Assembly (NCBI GenBank): GCA_963758505.1
Contig: CAVWVJ010000001.1
Span: 682,001 to 746,000, forward strand
Length of the DNA: 64,000 bases
Source of the DNA: Korobacter sp963758505
Lineage (GTDB): Bacteria > Acidobacteriota > Terriglobia > Terriglobales > Acidobacteriaceae
Direction of reading: 5' to 3'
Below are positions 15,391-24,768 of this stretch, one piece after another; position 1 is the stretch's first letter; each line of letters begins with the position of its first letter. The translations under genes and the position numbers were made by a program. The notes beneath the pieces are model-generated. The model was not told the DNA's origin and did not search any database. It saw nothing but the letters and a program-made list of their open reading frames with translations.

Positions 15391-16947
15391 CTACTTGCTC
15401 TCGTGGTACTCCATCTCGGTATTCACCGCCCAGATGTTTTCCTTGTCCTTGCGGCCGGTGATGATGTTGTCCACGGCGGTCATGGCGGTCAGCATCGAGT
15501 GGTCCTGGTTGTTGTACTTGTGCATGCCATTGCGGCCGACCAGGTAGAGATTGTCGAAGCGGTCGATCCACTCGCGAATCTCGTGAAAGCGATCGTAGCT
15601 GCCGAAGTACGCGGGATAGGTTTTCGGAACGTGGATCACGGTCCCATCCAGCACCGAGCCGGCATCGAGAATGCCGATCTTCTCCAGTTCCGCCGCGCAG
15701 AACTTCAGCATCTCGTCATCCGGCTTGCGCCAAAGTTCGTCGCCTTCATAGCAGAAATATTCGGCGCCAATCCAGGTCTTCGTCTTGTCGCCGACGAGAT
15801 AAGGGCTCCAGTTGTTGAAGATCTGCAATCGTCCGACAAGTACATCTGGTTCCTGCACGTAGATCCAGTTGTCGTCGATCGTCTTGCCGCTGCGGTCGCT
15901 CACGCGCAACCTGTCGACTAACAGGCCAACCGTGATGAAATCGCGATACTGTAGTCCCTGGCTCACCTCGCGCACGTTAGGCGGAACCGGGCAATCGAGC
16001 TTTTCGATGAGTTCCTTTACCGGCATGGTCGAGAAAAAATAGTCGCCATGGAAGCGCTGGAAGTAGCCTTCGCTGTCGCGCACCGTGATCCCCGTGACCC
16101 GCGCGCCCTCGGTTTCAAGCTTGATCACGTCGGCATCCATGACGATGGTGCCGCCGAGTGCCTTTACCTTCTCCGCGACCAGCTCCCACATCTGCCCAGG
16201 CCCCAGCTTCGGGTAGAGGAATTGCTCGATCAGCGAGGTCTCAGTTTCTTTCTGCTGAATGCTTTTCGAGGAGCGGAAGGTCTGCCGTAGGAAATGGCCA
16301 ATCGCCTTGGTGATCGAAAGCCCCTTGATGCGCTGGGCGCCCCACTCAGCGCTGATCTGGTCGCAGGGTACACCCCATACCTTCTCTGTGTACGACTTGA
16401 AGAAGGTGCCGTAGAGCTCGCGGCCGAAGCGGTTGATAAAAAACTCTTCCAGATTTTTCTCGTCCTTGATCGGGCTGAGGCGCGTTCCGATATAGCTGAA
16501 GCCGATCTTGGTGCTGCGCTTCAAACCGAGTTTGCCGAGGGTATCGCCGGTGAGCTTGATCGGATAATCGAAGAACTTGCGCAGGAAATAAATGCGCGAG
16601 CGCCGCTGCCGGACCAACATGACTTCATCGGTTTTCTCCGGATCGGGACGCGTACTGTTGCCGCGCACCTGCCGCGACTGCTGCTGGTAGGTGATGTTCA
16701 GTTCTTCATGGCCGGCCTCGATTGGCATGTGCTGGAACCACCATTGCATCACGCGATCGCTCTTCGAAAAAAAGCGGTGGCCGCCGATGTCCATACGGTT
16801 GCCCTTGTAATTGGCAGTCCGCGAGATGCCGCCGATGAACGGACTCTTCTCGATGACGGTGGGCACGATCTCGGTGCGGGTGAGCAGCTCGTAGGCAGCC
16901 GTAAGGCCTGCGGGTCCGGCGCCAATGATGATCGCTTGTTGGGGCAT
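15391..16947 (-). CDS. FAD-dependent amine-oxidase-like protein (UDP-galactopyranose-mutase/PPOX-like)
   Basis: A 518-aa flavoprotein. The Rossmann motif IIIGAGPAGLTAAYEL is at residues 6-21, followed by IEKSPFIGGISRT and MDIGGHRFFSKSD. These are typical of the amine-oxidase/UGM-like oxidoreductases often annotated as NAD(P)/FAD-dependent oxidoreductase and found near sugar-lipid genes. The motif YLVGRNGMHKYNNQDHSM near the C-terminus is also typical of that group. It lacks a signal peptide and would be cytoplasmic. A ferredoxin-NADP-reductase-type gene lies just upstream in the same direction (77 bp), so the two may share a transcript. The exact reaction is unknown. Confidence 0.8.
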   Translation of the reverse strand: MPQQAIIIGAGPAGLTAAYELLTRTEIVPTVIEKSPFIGGISRTANYKGNRMDIGGHRFFSKSDRVMQWWFQHMPIEAGHEELNITYQQQSRQVRGNSTRPDPEKTDEVMLVRQRRSRIYFLRKFFDYPIKLTGDTLGKLGLKRSTKIGFSYIGTRLSPIKDEKNLEEFFINRFGRELYGTFFKSYTEKVWGVPCDQISAEWGAQRIKGLSITKAIGHFLRQTFRSSKSIQQKETETSLIEQFLYPKLGPGQMWELVAEKVKALGGTIVMDADVIKLETEGARVTGITVRDSEGYFQRFHGDYFFSTMPVKELIEKLDCPVPPNVREVSQGLQYRDFITVGLLVDRLRVSDRSGKTIDDNWIYVQEPDVLVGRLQIFNNWSPYLVGDKTKTWIGAEYFCYEGDELWRKPDDEMLKFCAAELEKIGILDAGSVLDGTVIHVPKTYPAYFGSYDRFHEIREWIDRFDNLYLVGRNGMHKYNNQDHSMLTAMTAVDNIITGRKDKENIWAVNTEMEYHESK

Positions 16948-17024
16948 GAATGAAGGTTTAGTTTGCGCGACTCAGGCGGGGATGCCAAGTGACTTTGGAG
17001 ATTGCCCGTACTGTGCGGGTTTCA

Positions 17025-17738
17025 TCAGTCGTAACGCTCGAAATGGATCTGCTTCTTGTCCCAGCCGAATTCGTCCTTGAGCACGTCGCGCACGCCACTG
17101 ACCATGTTATTTAAGCCACAGATGTAGGTCTGCATATCGCGCCCCGGATTCGCTTTCAGGATCTCGCGCAGATGGTCCTGCACGTACCCCTTGCAGCCCG
17201 TCCACGTCTCTCCGCATCGGCTCAAGGTAGAGACATAGTGAAAGTTCGGATGCTCGCCTTGCAGTTGCTCGAATTCTTCGCGGTAATAGATATCTTCCTC
17301 GTACCGCGTTCCGTAAAGAAGCCAGAACTCGTGTCCGTGGTAGCGCTCCGGATGCTGGAAGAGCCAGCGGGCCATGCTGCGAAAGGGCGCAACCCCGGTG
17401 CCGGTGGAGACGAAGAGGGTGTCCTTCAGATCCTCGTGCAACACGAAGTGCCCGTGCGGCCCGTGTACGTGAACTTCATCGCCCACTTCGCGATCGCAGA
17501 GGTAATTCGACATGAAACCGTTCTCCACACGGTTCAGGCAGAGGTCGAAAGTATTGTCGCCCCTGGGGTCGGAGGCGATCGAGTACGCCCGCGTAATGAA
17601 TTTGCCGTCGCCTTTGGGTTCGCGAACGGAAACAAACTGCCCCGCGATGAAGTCGAAGGAAGGCTTGTCGAGGATCTCGAATTCGATGTGCTTGGTTTTT
17701 TCCGACAACAGGATCGAGCGCGTGACCCGCGCCGTCAT
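17025..17738 (-). CDS. Ferredoxin-NADP reductase-type flavoprotein
   Basis: A protein of about 237 aa from ATG 17738, selected because homology begins at MTARVTRSILLSE. The FAD-binding barrel contains RAYSIAS. The NAD(P) domain has FVSTGTGVAPFRSM, and the C-terminus ends with YICGLNNMV and aromatic-acid residues FERYD. It transfers electrons between NAD(P)H and a ferredoxin or flavodoxin. The ORF is open upstream to 17822, but those residues look like noncoding extension. It is divergent from the GH42 gene and just upstream of the FAD oxidoreductase, which may be its electron acceptor. Confidence 0.87.
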   Translation of the reverse strand: MTARVTRSILLSEKTKHIEFEILDKPSFDFIAGQFVSVREPKGDGKFITRAYSIASDPRGDNTFDLCLNRVENGFMSNYLCDREVGDEVHVHGPHGHFVLHEDLKDTLFVSTGTGVAPFRSMARWLFQHPERYHGHEFWLLYGTRYEEDIYYREEFEQLQGEHPNFHYVSTLSRCGETWTGCKGYVQDHLREILKANPGRDMQTYICGLNNMVSGVRDVLKDEFGWDKKQIHFERYD

Positions 17739-17884
17739 GATTGGATGAGTCTCTGCCAAAGCCTGTCCGTTCCCCCGGGGTGCTGCGTCCCAAGCCCGCA
17801 CAATTGTAATAGACGCCGCCAAACCGCGAACGATGCAGGCCCGCAGTGGCGCCTTGAAGCTCGCATGGGATTAGACTTGGTGCC

Positions 17885-19924
17885 GTGAAAACCAAGACCT
17901 TTGTCCTGTGCGCGATCCTGTTGGCGTTTGCAGCCACGTCGTTGTCCCAGTCGTCCTCCAGTATTCCGTCGTTGCTACTCGGTACCGCATGGTATCCCGA
18001 GCAATGGCCGGAAGAGCGATGGGACAAAGACCTCGCGCTTATGGAGGCGGCGGGTATCCATGTCGTGCGCGTCGGTGAATTCGCCTGGAGCACGATGGAA
18101 CCGTCGGAAGGAAATTTCCAGCTCGACTGGCTGCAAAGGGCCGTGCGCCTGGCCGCGAAGCATCATATCCAGGTCGTTCTCGGGACGCCCACCGCCGCGC
18201 CTCCAGCATGGCTCACCCAAAAATACCCGGACACGCTTCTTGTTGACGAGACCGGAAAGCGCGCCGTGCACGGCAACCGGCAGCAATTCTCTTTCACCAG
18301 CCCGCGCTACCGCGAATTCTGCCGCCGCATTTCGGAAGCCATGGCGCAACATCTCGCCACCGAGCCCAACGTCATCGGCTGGCAACTCGACAACGAGATC
18401 GCCAATCCCTCCTATGACGATTTCACCCGCGCGCAGTTCCAGCAGTGGCTGCACGCGAAGTACAAGACGCTCGACAGCTTGAACCAGCACTGGACGACGT
18501 CGTACTGGAGCCAGACGTACTCCGACTGGTCGCAAATCCCCATCCCGGTGGGGCCCAATAATCCGGGACTCATGCTCGAGTGGATGCGTTTTGTCTCCGA
18601 GACCTGGCGTGACTACATCCAGAACGAGTACCGCGCCCTGCGGAAGTACGCGCCGCCCAGTCAGCCGATCTGCACCAACACCATGGGTCTCTTTGACGGT
18701 TTCGATCATTACACCGTCGAAGACACGTTGGACATTGCGGCCTGGGACAATTATGTCGGTGAGGGCCATGTCGAGCCCGGCCTCGGTTTTGCTCACGATC
18801 TCACCCGCGGATTTAAGCAGAAGAACTTCTGGGTGATCGAAACCCAACCGGGCGCCGTGAATTGGGCGAAGGTCAACAACGCCCTCGACAAGGGAGAAGT
18901 GCGCGCTATGGCTTGGCAGGACATCGCGCATGGCGCCGATATGGTGAGCTACTGGCAGTGGCGCAGCGCGCTCAACGGGCAGGAGGAGTACCACGGGACG
19001 CTGGTGGGCGCGGACGGTACGCCCGTGCCTCTCTATGAGGAAATCCAGCAAATCGGCCGCGATTTCGCGAAAGCCGGTCCCGCGCTCGCCGGGACCTCGC
19101 CGCACTCCGAAATCGCCATGTTCTACGACTACGACAGCCGCTGGGCGATCGACTGGCAGAAGTTCAATGACAATTACGACCAGGTAAAAGTGGACGAGAG
19201 CTACTATCTCGCACTGCGCAGGCTGACCCAGGCTATGGACGTCGTGCGCCCCACGGCTGAACTCCACGGCTACAAAGTTGTGGTCGCGCCCAATCTGAAT
19301 CTCATTCCGGATGCTCTGGCGAAACATCTGCGCGAGTACGTCGAGAACGGCGGACACCTCGTCCTCGGACCGCGGGCCGGAATGAAAGACGAGTACAACG
19401 CCCTGCGAACCGAGCGCCAACCCGGAGCGCTCGTGGATCTGCTCGGCGGACGGGTAGAACAGTTCTACGCCCTGGAATCGGAGATTCCGGTGAGCGGCTC
19501 CGCCGGGAGCGGCCGCGCGTCGCTCTGGGCCGAACTGCTCGGCGCTCGACAGCCCGGGGATGAAGTCCTGCTGAAATACGGCAAGAGCAACGGTTGGCTC
19601 GACGAGCAGCCGGCCATTCTCACCCGCCAGGTCGGGAAGGGAAGAATCACCTATATCGGCACGGTGCTCGACGACAAATTACTCGTGCAGGTGGCCGAGT
19701 GGATTGTCGGCAAAAGCGGCCTGCAGCCCGCGTTCGGTCCGGTTCCCGAGGGAGTTGAGGTTGGGCAGCGCAGCGGCAACGGTAAGAGCGTATTCATCGT
19801 GATCAATCTGAAGCAATCGGAACAAACGGTGCAGCTGCCGAGGCCGATGAAGCGCGTGCTTGGCTCCGGAGAAACCGTGAACGCGCTCCAGCTCCCAGCC
19901 TACGGAGTCGAGGTCGTTGAGTGA
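17885..19924 (+). CDS. Exported GH42-like beta-galactosidase
   Basis: A 679-aa glycoside hydrolase with an N-terminal signal peptide (cleavage near residue 21). The TIM barrel has W-Y-P-E-Q-W-P near 36-42. The acid/base E171 lies in QLDNEIANPS, and the nucleophile E319 in FWVIETQPG. A beta-galactosidase trimerisation-like Rossmann domain (about 400-600) and a small beta domain follow. GH42 enzymes release beta-galactose or arabinose from oligosaccharides; family members are often cytoplasmic, so the signal peptide here points to periplasmic or outer use. The start is GTG 17885. It is monocistronic, divergent from the reductase gene. Confidence 0.9.
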   Translation: MKTKTFVLCAILLAFAATSLSQSSSSIPSLLLGTAWYPEQWPEERWDKDLALMEAAGIHVVRVGEFAWSTMEPSEGNFQLDWLQRAVRLAAKHHIQVVLGTPTAAPPAWLTQKYPDTLLVDETGKRAVHGNRQQFSFTSPRYREFCRRISEAMAQHLATEPNVIGWQLDNEIANPSYDDFTRAQFQQWLHAKYKTLDSLNQHWTTSYWSQTYSDWSQIPIPVGPNNPGLMLEWMRFVSETWRDYIQNEYRALRKYAPPSQPICTNTMGLFDGFDHYTVEDTLDIAAWDNYVGEGHVEPGLGFAHDLTRGFKQKNFWVIETQPGAVNWAKVNNALDKGEVRAMAWQDIAHGADMVSYWQWRSALNGQEEYHGTLVGADGTPVPLYEEIQQIGRDFAKAGPALAGTSPHSEIAMFYDYDSRWAIDWQKFNDNYDQVKVDESYYLALRRLTQAMDVVRPTAELHGYKVVVAPNLNLIPDALAKHLREYVENGGHLVLGPRAGMKDEYNALRTERQPGALVDLLGGRVEQFYALESEIPVSGSAGSGRASLWAELLGARQPGDEVLLKYGKSNGWLDEQPAILTRQVGKGRITYIGTVLDDKLLVQVAEWIVGKSGLQPAFGPVPEGVEVGQRSGNGKSVFIVINLKQSEQTVQLPRPMKRVLGSGETVNALQLPAYGVEVVE

Positions 19925-20081
19925 TGCATTGCCCCGAAAGTGCCGCCCGGCAGGGGTTCCTGGTGTGTACTTGTTTCGCAGAGTTCGAGCATTTTTTAAT
20001 TTTTCACGAAAGGCAGGCAGCAGCCGCTCTCCTTCTCCTATCCAAGCTGATACGTTCCCCCAATCGGCTCAGGAGGCCCTC

Positions 20082-20945
20082 ATGAGAAGGCGAGTTGTTG
20101 CTTGTTTCGCGCTTGCATTCGCGACATGTATCGCCAGTTCGGCACAAACCCCCAGCGCTGCCTGTAAGACCACCAACCTCTACCCGCCCCAATCGGCTGG
20201 GGCGATCGCCAATTCCGTCAACAAATATGAAACCGTGGTCGGCTACTCGCTGGATGAAAGCACCTACCAGTTCGACGCCTTCCGCTGGAGCGGAGGCAAA
20301 TTCCTCCTCTACGACTATCCCGGCGCAAAGAGCACGCAGTTCGACGGAACCAACGATGCCGGACTCATTGTGGGTTTCACCGATACCGAAGCCCTGACTT
20401 ATCAAAACGGTGTGGTGCATACGTTCAACTATCCGGGCGCTACGAGCACGCAAGCGCTTGGCATTAACAATTCTGGAACAATCGTCGGCGCATACCCGGT
20501 GCCCGGCGGCAAACTGAGCTCCGGTGGGGTGGCCCCGTTCAACGGATACATCAAGAAGGGTTCGTCCTACACCAAGCTCGTGTACCCCGGGGCATATGCA
20601 ACCTACGCTCGGGCCATCTCCGATACAGGCGCAGTCGTCGGCTCCTACTTCTTAGCTTCCGGCCAGGAGCATGGTTTCCTCTACGCCAATGGCAAGTACC
20701 AGGCGATGAATTATCCCGGCTCTTACAGCACACAAATCGCAGGGATCAACAAATACGGCTCGCTTGTCGGCAAGTATCAGACGAGCAAGACCGCGTCGGT
20801 CCAGGGGTTTGGGTATCGGGGCGGAAGTTTCTATTCGACCGGGACCAGCGTTCAGTATTACGGCGTAAACAACCTGGGTGATCGCGTGGGAGCCGCGAGC
20901 TCCTCAAGCGGTCCGTCGCCCGCCATCCTCACGGTTTGTCGTTAA
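20082..20945 (+). CDS. Secreted HAF-repeat protein
   Basis: A 287-aa exported protein. The ATG at 20082 follows AGGAGGCC by 3-8 bases and begins a clear signal peptide (ends ASSAQT). The body is four to five repeats of about 40 residues of the form F-x-YPGA-x-S-T-x-A-x-GIN-x-x-G-x-IVG-x-Y. This is the HAF family extracellular repeat (TIGR02913-like), which probably forms a beta-propeller. HAF proteins are abundant in Acidobacteria and have no established function. The frame is open upstream to 19917, overlapping the GH42 end, but the ribosome site and signal peptide argue for the later start. Confidence 0.85.
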   Translation: MRRRVVACFALAFATCIASSAQTPSAACKTTNLYPPQSAGAIANSVNKYETVVGYSLDESTYQFDAFRWSGGKFLLYDYPGAKSTQFDGTNDAGLIVGFTDTEALTYQNGVVHTFNYPGATSTQALGINNSGTIVGAYPVPGGKLSSGGVAPFNGYIKKGSSYTKLVYPGAYATYARAISDTGAVVGSYFLASGQEHGFLYANGKYQAMNYPGSYSTQIAGINKYGSLVGKYQTSKTASVQGFGYRGGSFYSTGTSVQYYGVNNLGDRVGAASSSSGPSPAILTVCR

Positions 20946-20952
20946 CTTCCTG

Positions 20953-20990
20953 TCGCGGCCGGGGACTGGCCTGCTCACGCTCGGCCGCGA
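20953..20990. terminator. Convergent hairpin between HAF gene and glmS
   Basis: TCGCGGCCG (20953-20961) and CGGCCGCGA (20982-20990) are a perfect 9-bp inverted repeat around a 20-base loop. It lies in the 55-bp gap between two convergent genes. Confidence 0.55.
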
Positions 20991-21000
20991 TAGCTTCCCT

Positions 21001-22869
21001 TTATTCCACGGTTACAGACTTCGCGAGGTTTCTCGGCTGATCGACGTCGCACCCGCGGCGTACCGCGATGTGATATGCCAGCAACTGCAGTGGAACGATT
21101 TCCAGGATCGGCGAAAGCAGCTCCGGCACTTCGGGCAGGTAGATCACGTGATCGGCATGCTGTCCGATGTGCGGGTCGCCCTCCGTCGCCACGGCAATCA
21201 CGGTTCCGCTACGAGCTTTTACTTCCTGCAGGTTCGAAATCGTCTTCTCGTATTTCAGCACCGAGTTCGGATCCTTGCGGTCCTGCGTGGCAATAATCAC
21301 CACCGGCAGGTTCTCGTCGATGAGCGCGTTCGGGCCGTGTTTCATCTCGCCCGCCGGGTAGCCCTCGGCATGAATGTAGGAAATTTCCTTAAGCTTGAGT
21401 GCGCCTTCCAGCGCTATCGGATAGTGAATGCCCCGGCCAAGAAACAGGAAATCGCTTACCCGGTGGTACTTGCGCGCAAGGTCTTCGACCGCCGGGTCGA
21501 GTTTGAGAACCACTTCCAGTTTGCCCGGAAGATGCGTGAGCTCTTCCATGTACTCGCAAGCTTCTGCCGTGGAGATCTTGCCGCGAACCTCTGCCATGTG
21601 CAGCGAAAGCAGAAAGAGCGCGGTGAGCTGCGCCGTGAAGGCCTTCGTCGAAGCCACGCCGATTTCCGGCCCGGCATGGGTGTACACCGTCCCGGCGGCC
21701 TCCCGCGCAATCATGGAACCAACCACGTTGCAGACCGCCAGCGTCTTCGAGCCCTTTGCTTTCGACTCGCGTTGCGCGGCAATCGTGTCCGCGGTTTCGC
21801 CCGATTGCGTAATCAGCACCGTCAAATCCTTGGCGCCCACCAGCGGGTCGCGGTAGCGGTATTCACTGGCATAGTCCACCTCGACCGGTACCTTCGCCAG
21901 CCGCTCGAGCATGAACTTCGCCGCCAGGCCCGCGTGCCAGCTCGTGCCGCAGGCGGCGATATAAACCTTCTCGAAAGTGCGGAAGTCGTCGGCGGTAATG
22001 CTCATGTTGTCGAGGAAGACTTTGCCGGTGTCGAGCGAAACGCGGCCCAGGGTGGTGTCGCGAACGGCGCGCGGCTGCTCGTAAATCTCCTTCAGCATGA
22101 AATGCTTGAAGCCGCCCTTTTCTGCCATGATCGGGTCCCACATCACCCGCTGCGGCTTGCGCTCGACGGGCTTGCCGTCGAGGTCCATCACTTTCACGCC
22201 CCCGGGCGTGATCACCGCGAGATCGCCATCGGCGAGGAAAAACATATCGCGGGTGTGGTGCAGGATTGCCGGGACATCCGAAGCTACAAAGTACTCGTTC
22301 TCACCCAGGCCGATCACGGCGGGAGGGCCATTGCGTGCGGCGACGATCTTGTTGGGTTCATCGGCGGAAATCACCGATACCGCAAATACTCCTGTGAGCT
22401 GGCGAATCGCAAGCCGTACCGCCTCTTCGAGCGGAACGCGTGAGCCTTCCTTCAGGTAATATTTTTCGATCAGGTGAGCGATGACCTCGGTGTCGGTCTC
22501 TGTTACGAACTTGTGGCCCTCGGCGATCAATTGCTTCTTGAGGGTGACGTAGTTCTCCACGATGCCGTTGTGCACCACGACAATGCGTCCGGTGCAATCG
22601 CGGTGGGGATGCGCATTTTCTTCCGTGGGACGGCCATGTGTCGCCCACCGGGTGTGCCCGATCCCGTAGGTTCCATCGAGCGGCTTCTGTCGAATCACTT
22701 CTTCGAGGTTGCGCAGCTTTCCCGAGGCGCGACGAAGTTGCAGCCCGTCGCCATTCCCGCCCACGGCAATCCCCGCCGAATCGTAGCCGCGGTACTCCAG
22801 CCGCCGCAGCCCTTCGAGGATCACCTCAACCGGTTCTTTTTTCCCAACATAGCCGACAATGCCGCACAT
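21001..22869 (-). CDS. glmS: Glutamine-fructose-6-phosphate aminotransferase (isomerising)
   Basis: A 622-aa cytoplasmic enzyme making glucosamine-6-phosphate for peptidoglycan and LPS. The N-terminal class II glutaminase domain starts MCGIVGYVG, with the catalytic C2 after Met removal, and has HTRWATHGRPTEENAHPH. Two SIS domains follow (IAACGTSWHAGLAAKFMLE; FLFLGRGIHYPIALEGALKLKEISYIHAEGYPAGEMKHGP), and the C-terminus DQPRNLAKSVTVE is canonical. GAGGTG precedes the ATG. purS lies 55 bp upstream in the same direction. The upstream region shows no glmS-ribozyme-like sequence in the short space available. Confidence 0.97.
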   Translation of the reverse strand: MCGIVGYVGKKEPVEVILEGLRRLEYRGYDSAGIAVGGNGDGLQLRRASGKLRNLEEVIRQKPLDGTYGIGHTRWATHGRPTEENAHPHRDCTGRIVVVHNGIVENYVTLKKQLIAEGHKFVTETDTEVIAHLIEKYYLKEGSRVPLEEAVRLAIRQLTGVFAVSVISADEPNKIVAARNGPPAVIGLGENEYFVASDVPAILHHTRDMFFLADGDLAVITPGGVKVMDLDGKPVERKPQRVMWDPIMAEKGGFKHFMLKEIYEQPRAVRDTTLGRVSLDTGKVFLDNMSITADDFRTFEKVYIAACGTSWHAGLAAKFMLERLAKVPVEVDYASEYRYRDPLVGAKDLTVLITQSGETADTIAAQRESKAKGSKTLAVCNVVGSMIAREAAGTVYTHAGPEIGVASTKAFTAQLTALFLLSLHMAEVRGKISTAEACEYMEELTHLPGKLEVVLKLDPAVEDLARKYHRVSDFLFLGRGIHYPIALEGALKLKEISYIHAEGYPAGEMKHGPNALIDENLPVVIIATQDRKDPNSVLKYEKTISNLQEVKARSGTVIAVATEGDPHIGQHADHVIYLPEVPELLSPILEIVPLQLLAYHIAVRRGCDVDQPRNLAKSVTVE

Positions 22870-22924
22870 AATTAATTAATTCACCTCGAAGAGCCGAGCG
22901 TGGAATTGCGTGGAAAATACGCCG

Positions 22925-23167
22925 TTACTCTTCGATCGAGTAGCGGTACTCTTCGATGACCGGATTGGTGAGCACTTCCTTGGCGGCGCGCTCAACCTCG
23001 GCCTTGGCCTGGTCGCGGTTCAAGCCGTCCAACTGGATTTCGAAGTACTTGCCCTGGCGTACATCCGCCAGGCCCTTGTACCCCATCTTGTTGAGTGCCC
23101 CGTGAATGGTTTTGCCCTGTGGATCGAGCACACTTTTCTTCAGCGAAACGTAGACGTAAGCTTTCAT
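22925..23167 (-). CDS. purS: Phosphoribosylformylglycinamidine synthase subunit PurS
   Basis: An 80-aa protein, MKAYVYVSLKKSVLDPQGKT and so on, with GLADVRQGKYFEI and the C-terminal NPVIEEYRY. These are classic PurS features, including the conserved P-Q-G-x-x-I/V-x-x-A-L core. PurS links PurQ and PurL in the FGAM synthase of purine synthesis. The ATG at 23167 was chosen from homology; the frame is open to 23215. purQ and purL are not adjacent; glmS follows, an unusual neighbour. Confidence 0.92.
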   Translation of the reverse strand: MKAYVYVSLKKSVLDPQGKTIHGALNKMGYKGLADVRQGKYFEIQLDGLNRDQAKAEVERAAKEVLTNPVIEEYRYSIEE

Positions 23168-23209
23168 GGCGTGAAACTCGATTATAAATCCTCCGGAAAG
23201 GCATTCGTG

Positions 23210-24310
23210 ATGCAATGCTTGCGTACCGCCCTCGCGTTAGTGATCTTGACAACCGTTGCCTGTGCCCAACAGCAGTCAATGCGCCAACCCGACGTCTACA
23301 AAATCGAACGAGTCCTCGCCCAAACCATGACCACGCACCAGATTCCCGGCGCTTCGATCGGCATCGTGATGAACGGTGTCCCGGTCTGGACGCACGGCTA
23401 CGGCATGGCTGACCTCGAAGGCAACGCCGTCGCGACCGATGCCACCGAATATCGCCTCGCCTCCATTTCGAAGCCGCTGAGCGCGGTCGCCGCCATGACG
23501 CTCGTCGAGCAGCACAAACTCGATCTCGATGCCCCCATACAGAAGTACTGCCCGGCATTTCCGCAGAAGCAATCGCCCATCACGATGCGCGAATTGCTTT
23601 CCCATACCGCGGGGATACGGCACTACAAGGACAAGGATCCGGACACGCCGCACGGGGCGGAGAATACAAAGCACTTCGACAGCCTCAACGATGCGCTCTC
23701 CGTGTTCGCGAATGATCCCCTTGAGTTTTCGCCCGGCACAAAGTTCGGCTACTCAACCTACGGATACACCGTCGTAGGCTGCGCGATTGAGGGCGCCTCA
23801 GGCGAGAAGTTCTACGAATACTTGCAGCGAGCGGTGCTCGCACCCGCCGGCATGACGCATACGGTGGTCGACAGCCTGCAGGCGATCATTCCTGGCCGCG
23901 CGCGTGGTTATGATCTGCTGGACGGACACGTCATCAACGCCGGGCTTATGGACTCCAGTTACAAGATTCCAGGAGGTGGGCTGCTCTCCAACGTCGACGA
24001 CATGTCGAATTTCATGGCTGCCATGATGCAGCACAAGATCGTTTCCCAGGAGACGACCGCACTCATGTGGACACCGGTTAAAACTCCCGACGGCAAGACC
24101 TCGGGCTATGGTTTTGGCTTCGGCACCCGCGACCTGCACGGGTGGAAGGTCGTCGCGCACAGTGGCGGCCAGAAGGGAACCAGCACTTTGATGTACATGA
24201 TCCCGGAGAAACAGTTTGGGGTCGTGATCCTGACGAATCTCGAGAACCAGGCCCTCTCTGAAGCAGCAGACGCGATCGCCGATGAACTGCTCAACAACAC
24301 AATTCGCTAG
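23210..24310 (+). CDS. Exported serine hydrolase, beta-lactamase (class C/PBP4*-like) family
   Basis: A 366-aa protein with a signal peptide ending near residue 20 (TVACAQ). The catalytic S85-I-S-K88 tetrad is present. A YSTYGY motif stands at the position of Y-x-N, and HSGG is the third motif. Such enzymes cleave esters or peptides, including D-Ala peptides, in the periplasm; a role as resistance lactamase is not implied. GGAAAG lies 9 bases before the ATG. It is divergent from purS with 42 bp between starts, and its stop overlaps the convergent YfcE-like gene by 4 bp. The replacement of the usual Asn in Y-x-N by a Tyr/Gly context is notable. Confidence 0.87.
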   Translation: MQCLRTALALVILTTVACAQQQSMRQPDVYKIERVLAQTMTTHQIPGASIGIVMNGVPVWTHGYGMADLEGNAVATDATEYRLASISKPLSAVAAMTLVEQHKLDLDAPIQKYCPAFPQKQSPITMRELLSHTAGIRHYKDKDPDTPHGAENTKHFDSLNDALSVFANDPLEFSPGTKFGYSTYGYTVVGCAIEGASGEKFYEYLQRAVLAPAGMTHTVVDSLQAIIPGRARGYDLLDGHVINAGLMDSSYKIPGGGLLSNVDDMSNFMAAMMQHKIVSQETTALMWTPVKTPDGKTSGYGFGFGTRDLHGWKVVAHSGGQKGTSTLMYMIPEKQFGVVILTNLENQALSEAADAIADELLNNTIR

Positions 24311-24768
24311 TCGATCGCCAGCGTTTGGGTGGACGCTTGCAGCATTCCTGCGACGATGTTGATGAATCCGATCGAAATTGGCAGAGAGAACCGTCTCGGT
24401 CCTGCGCTGCCGGGGTTGAAAAACAGCACGCCGTTCCTCCGCTCCACCGCCGGCTTGTGCGAGTGGCCGCTGATCACAGCGGCTATGCCGGCTGCTTCCG
24501 GCTTCAGGTCGAGTTGTTTCACGTCGTGGACGAGATAGAAGAGCTTACCGCCCAGCTCTACCGCTTCGGTTTCCGGCAGATGGCGAAAGGATTGAGGCGT
24601 ATCGATGTTGCCGCGAATCGCCGTGACCGGTGCGATTTGCCGCAGAGAATCGAGGATCGCCAGATCGCCGATGTCTCCGGCATGTAGGATGTGTTCTACA
24701 CCTTCTAAAGCAGCAACGGCCTGCGGACGAAGCAGGCCATGGGTATCGGAGATGACCCCGATTTTCAA
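24307..24768 (-). CDS. YfcE/MJ0936-type metallophosphoesterase
   Basis: A 153-aa phosphodiesterase of the calcineurin-like fold. Metal-binding residues are D8 and H10 (SDTH), GD in HAGDIGD, N in RGNID, H in LVHDV and the GHSH motif near residue 100, all present. Substrates in this family are small phosphodiesters, in vivo role uncertain. The ATG overlaps the stop of the LytTR gene (ATGA), so the two are translationally coupled and transcribed together. Confidence 0.9.
   Translation of the reverse strand: MKIGVISDTHGLLRPQAVAALEGVEHILHAGDIGDLAILDSLRQIAPVTAIRGNIDTPQSFRHLPETEAVELGGKLFYLVHDVKQLDLKPEAAGIAAVISGHSHKPAVERRNGVLFFNPGSAGPRRFSLPISIGFINIVAGMLQASTQTLAID

Noticed and set aside
18000..19420. 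Minus-strand 481-codon frame over GH42
   Set aside because: Antisense shadow; catalytic motifs are all on the plus strand.
22870..22924. glmS ribozyme in front of glmS
   Set aside because: Only 55 bases separate purS and glmS, too few, and no ribozyme-like sequence was seen.
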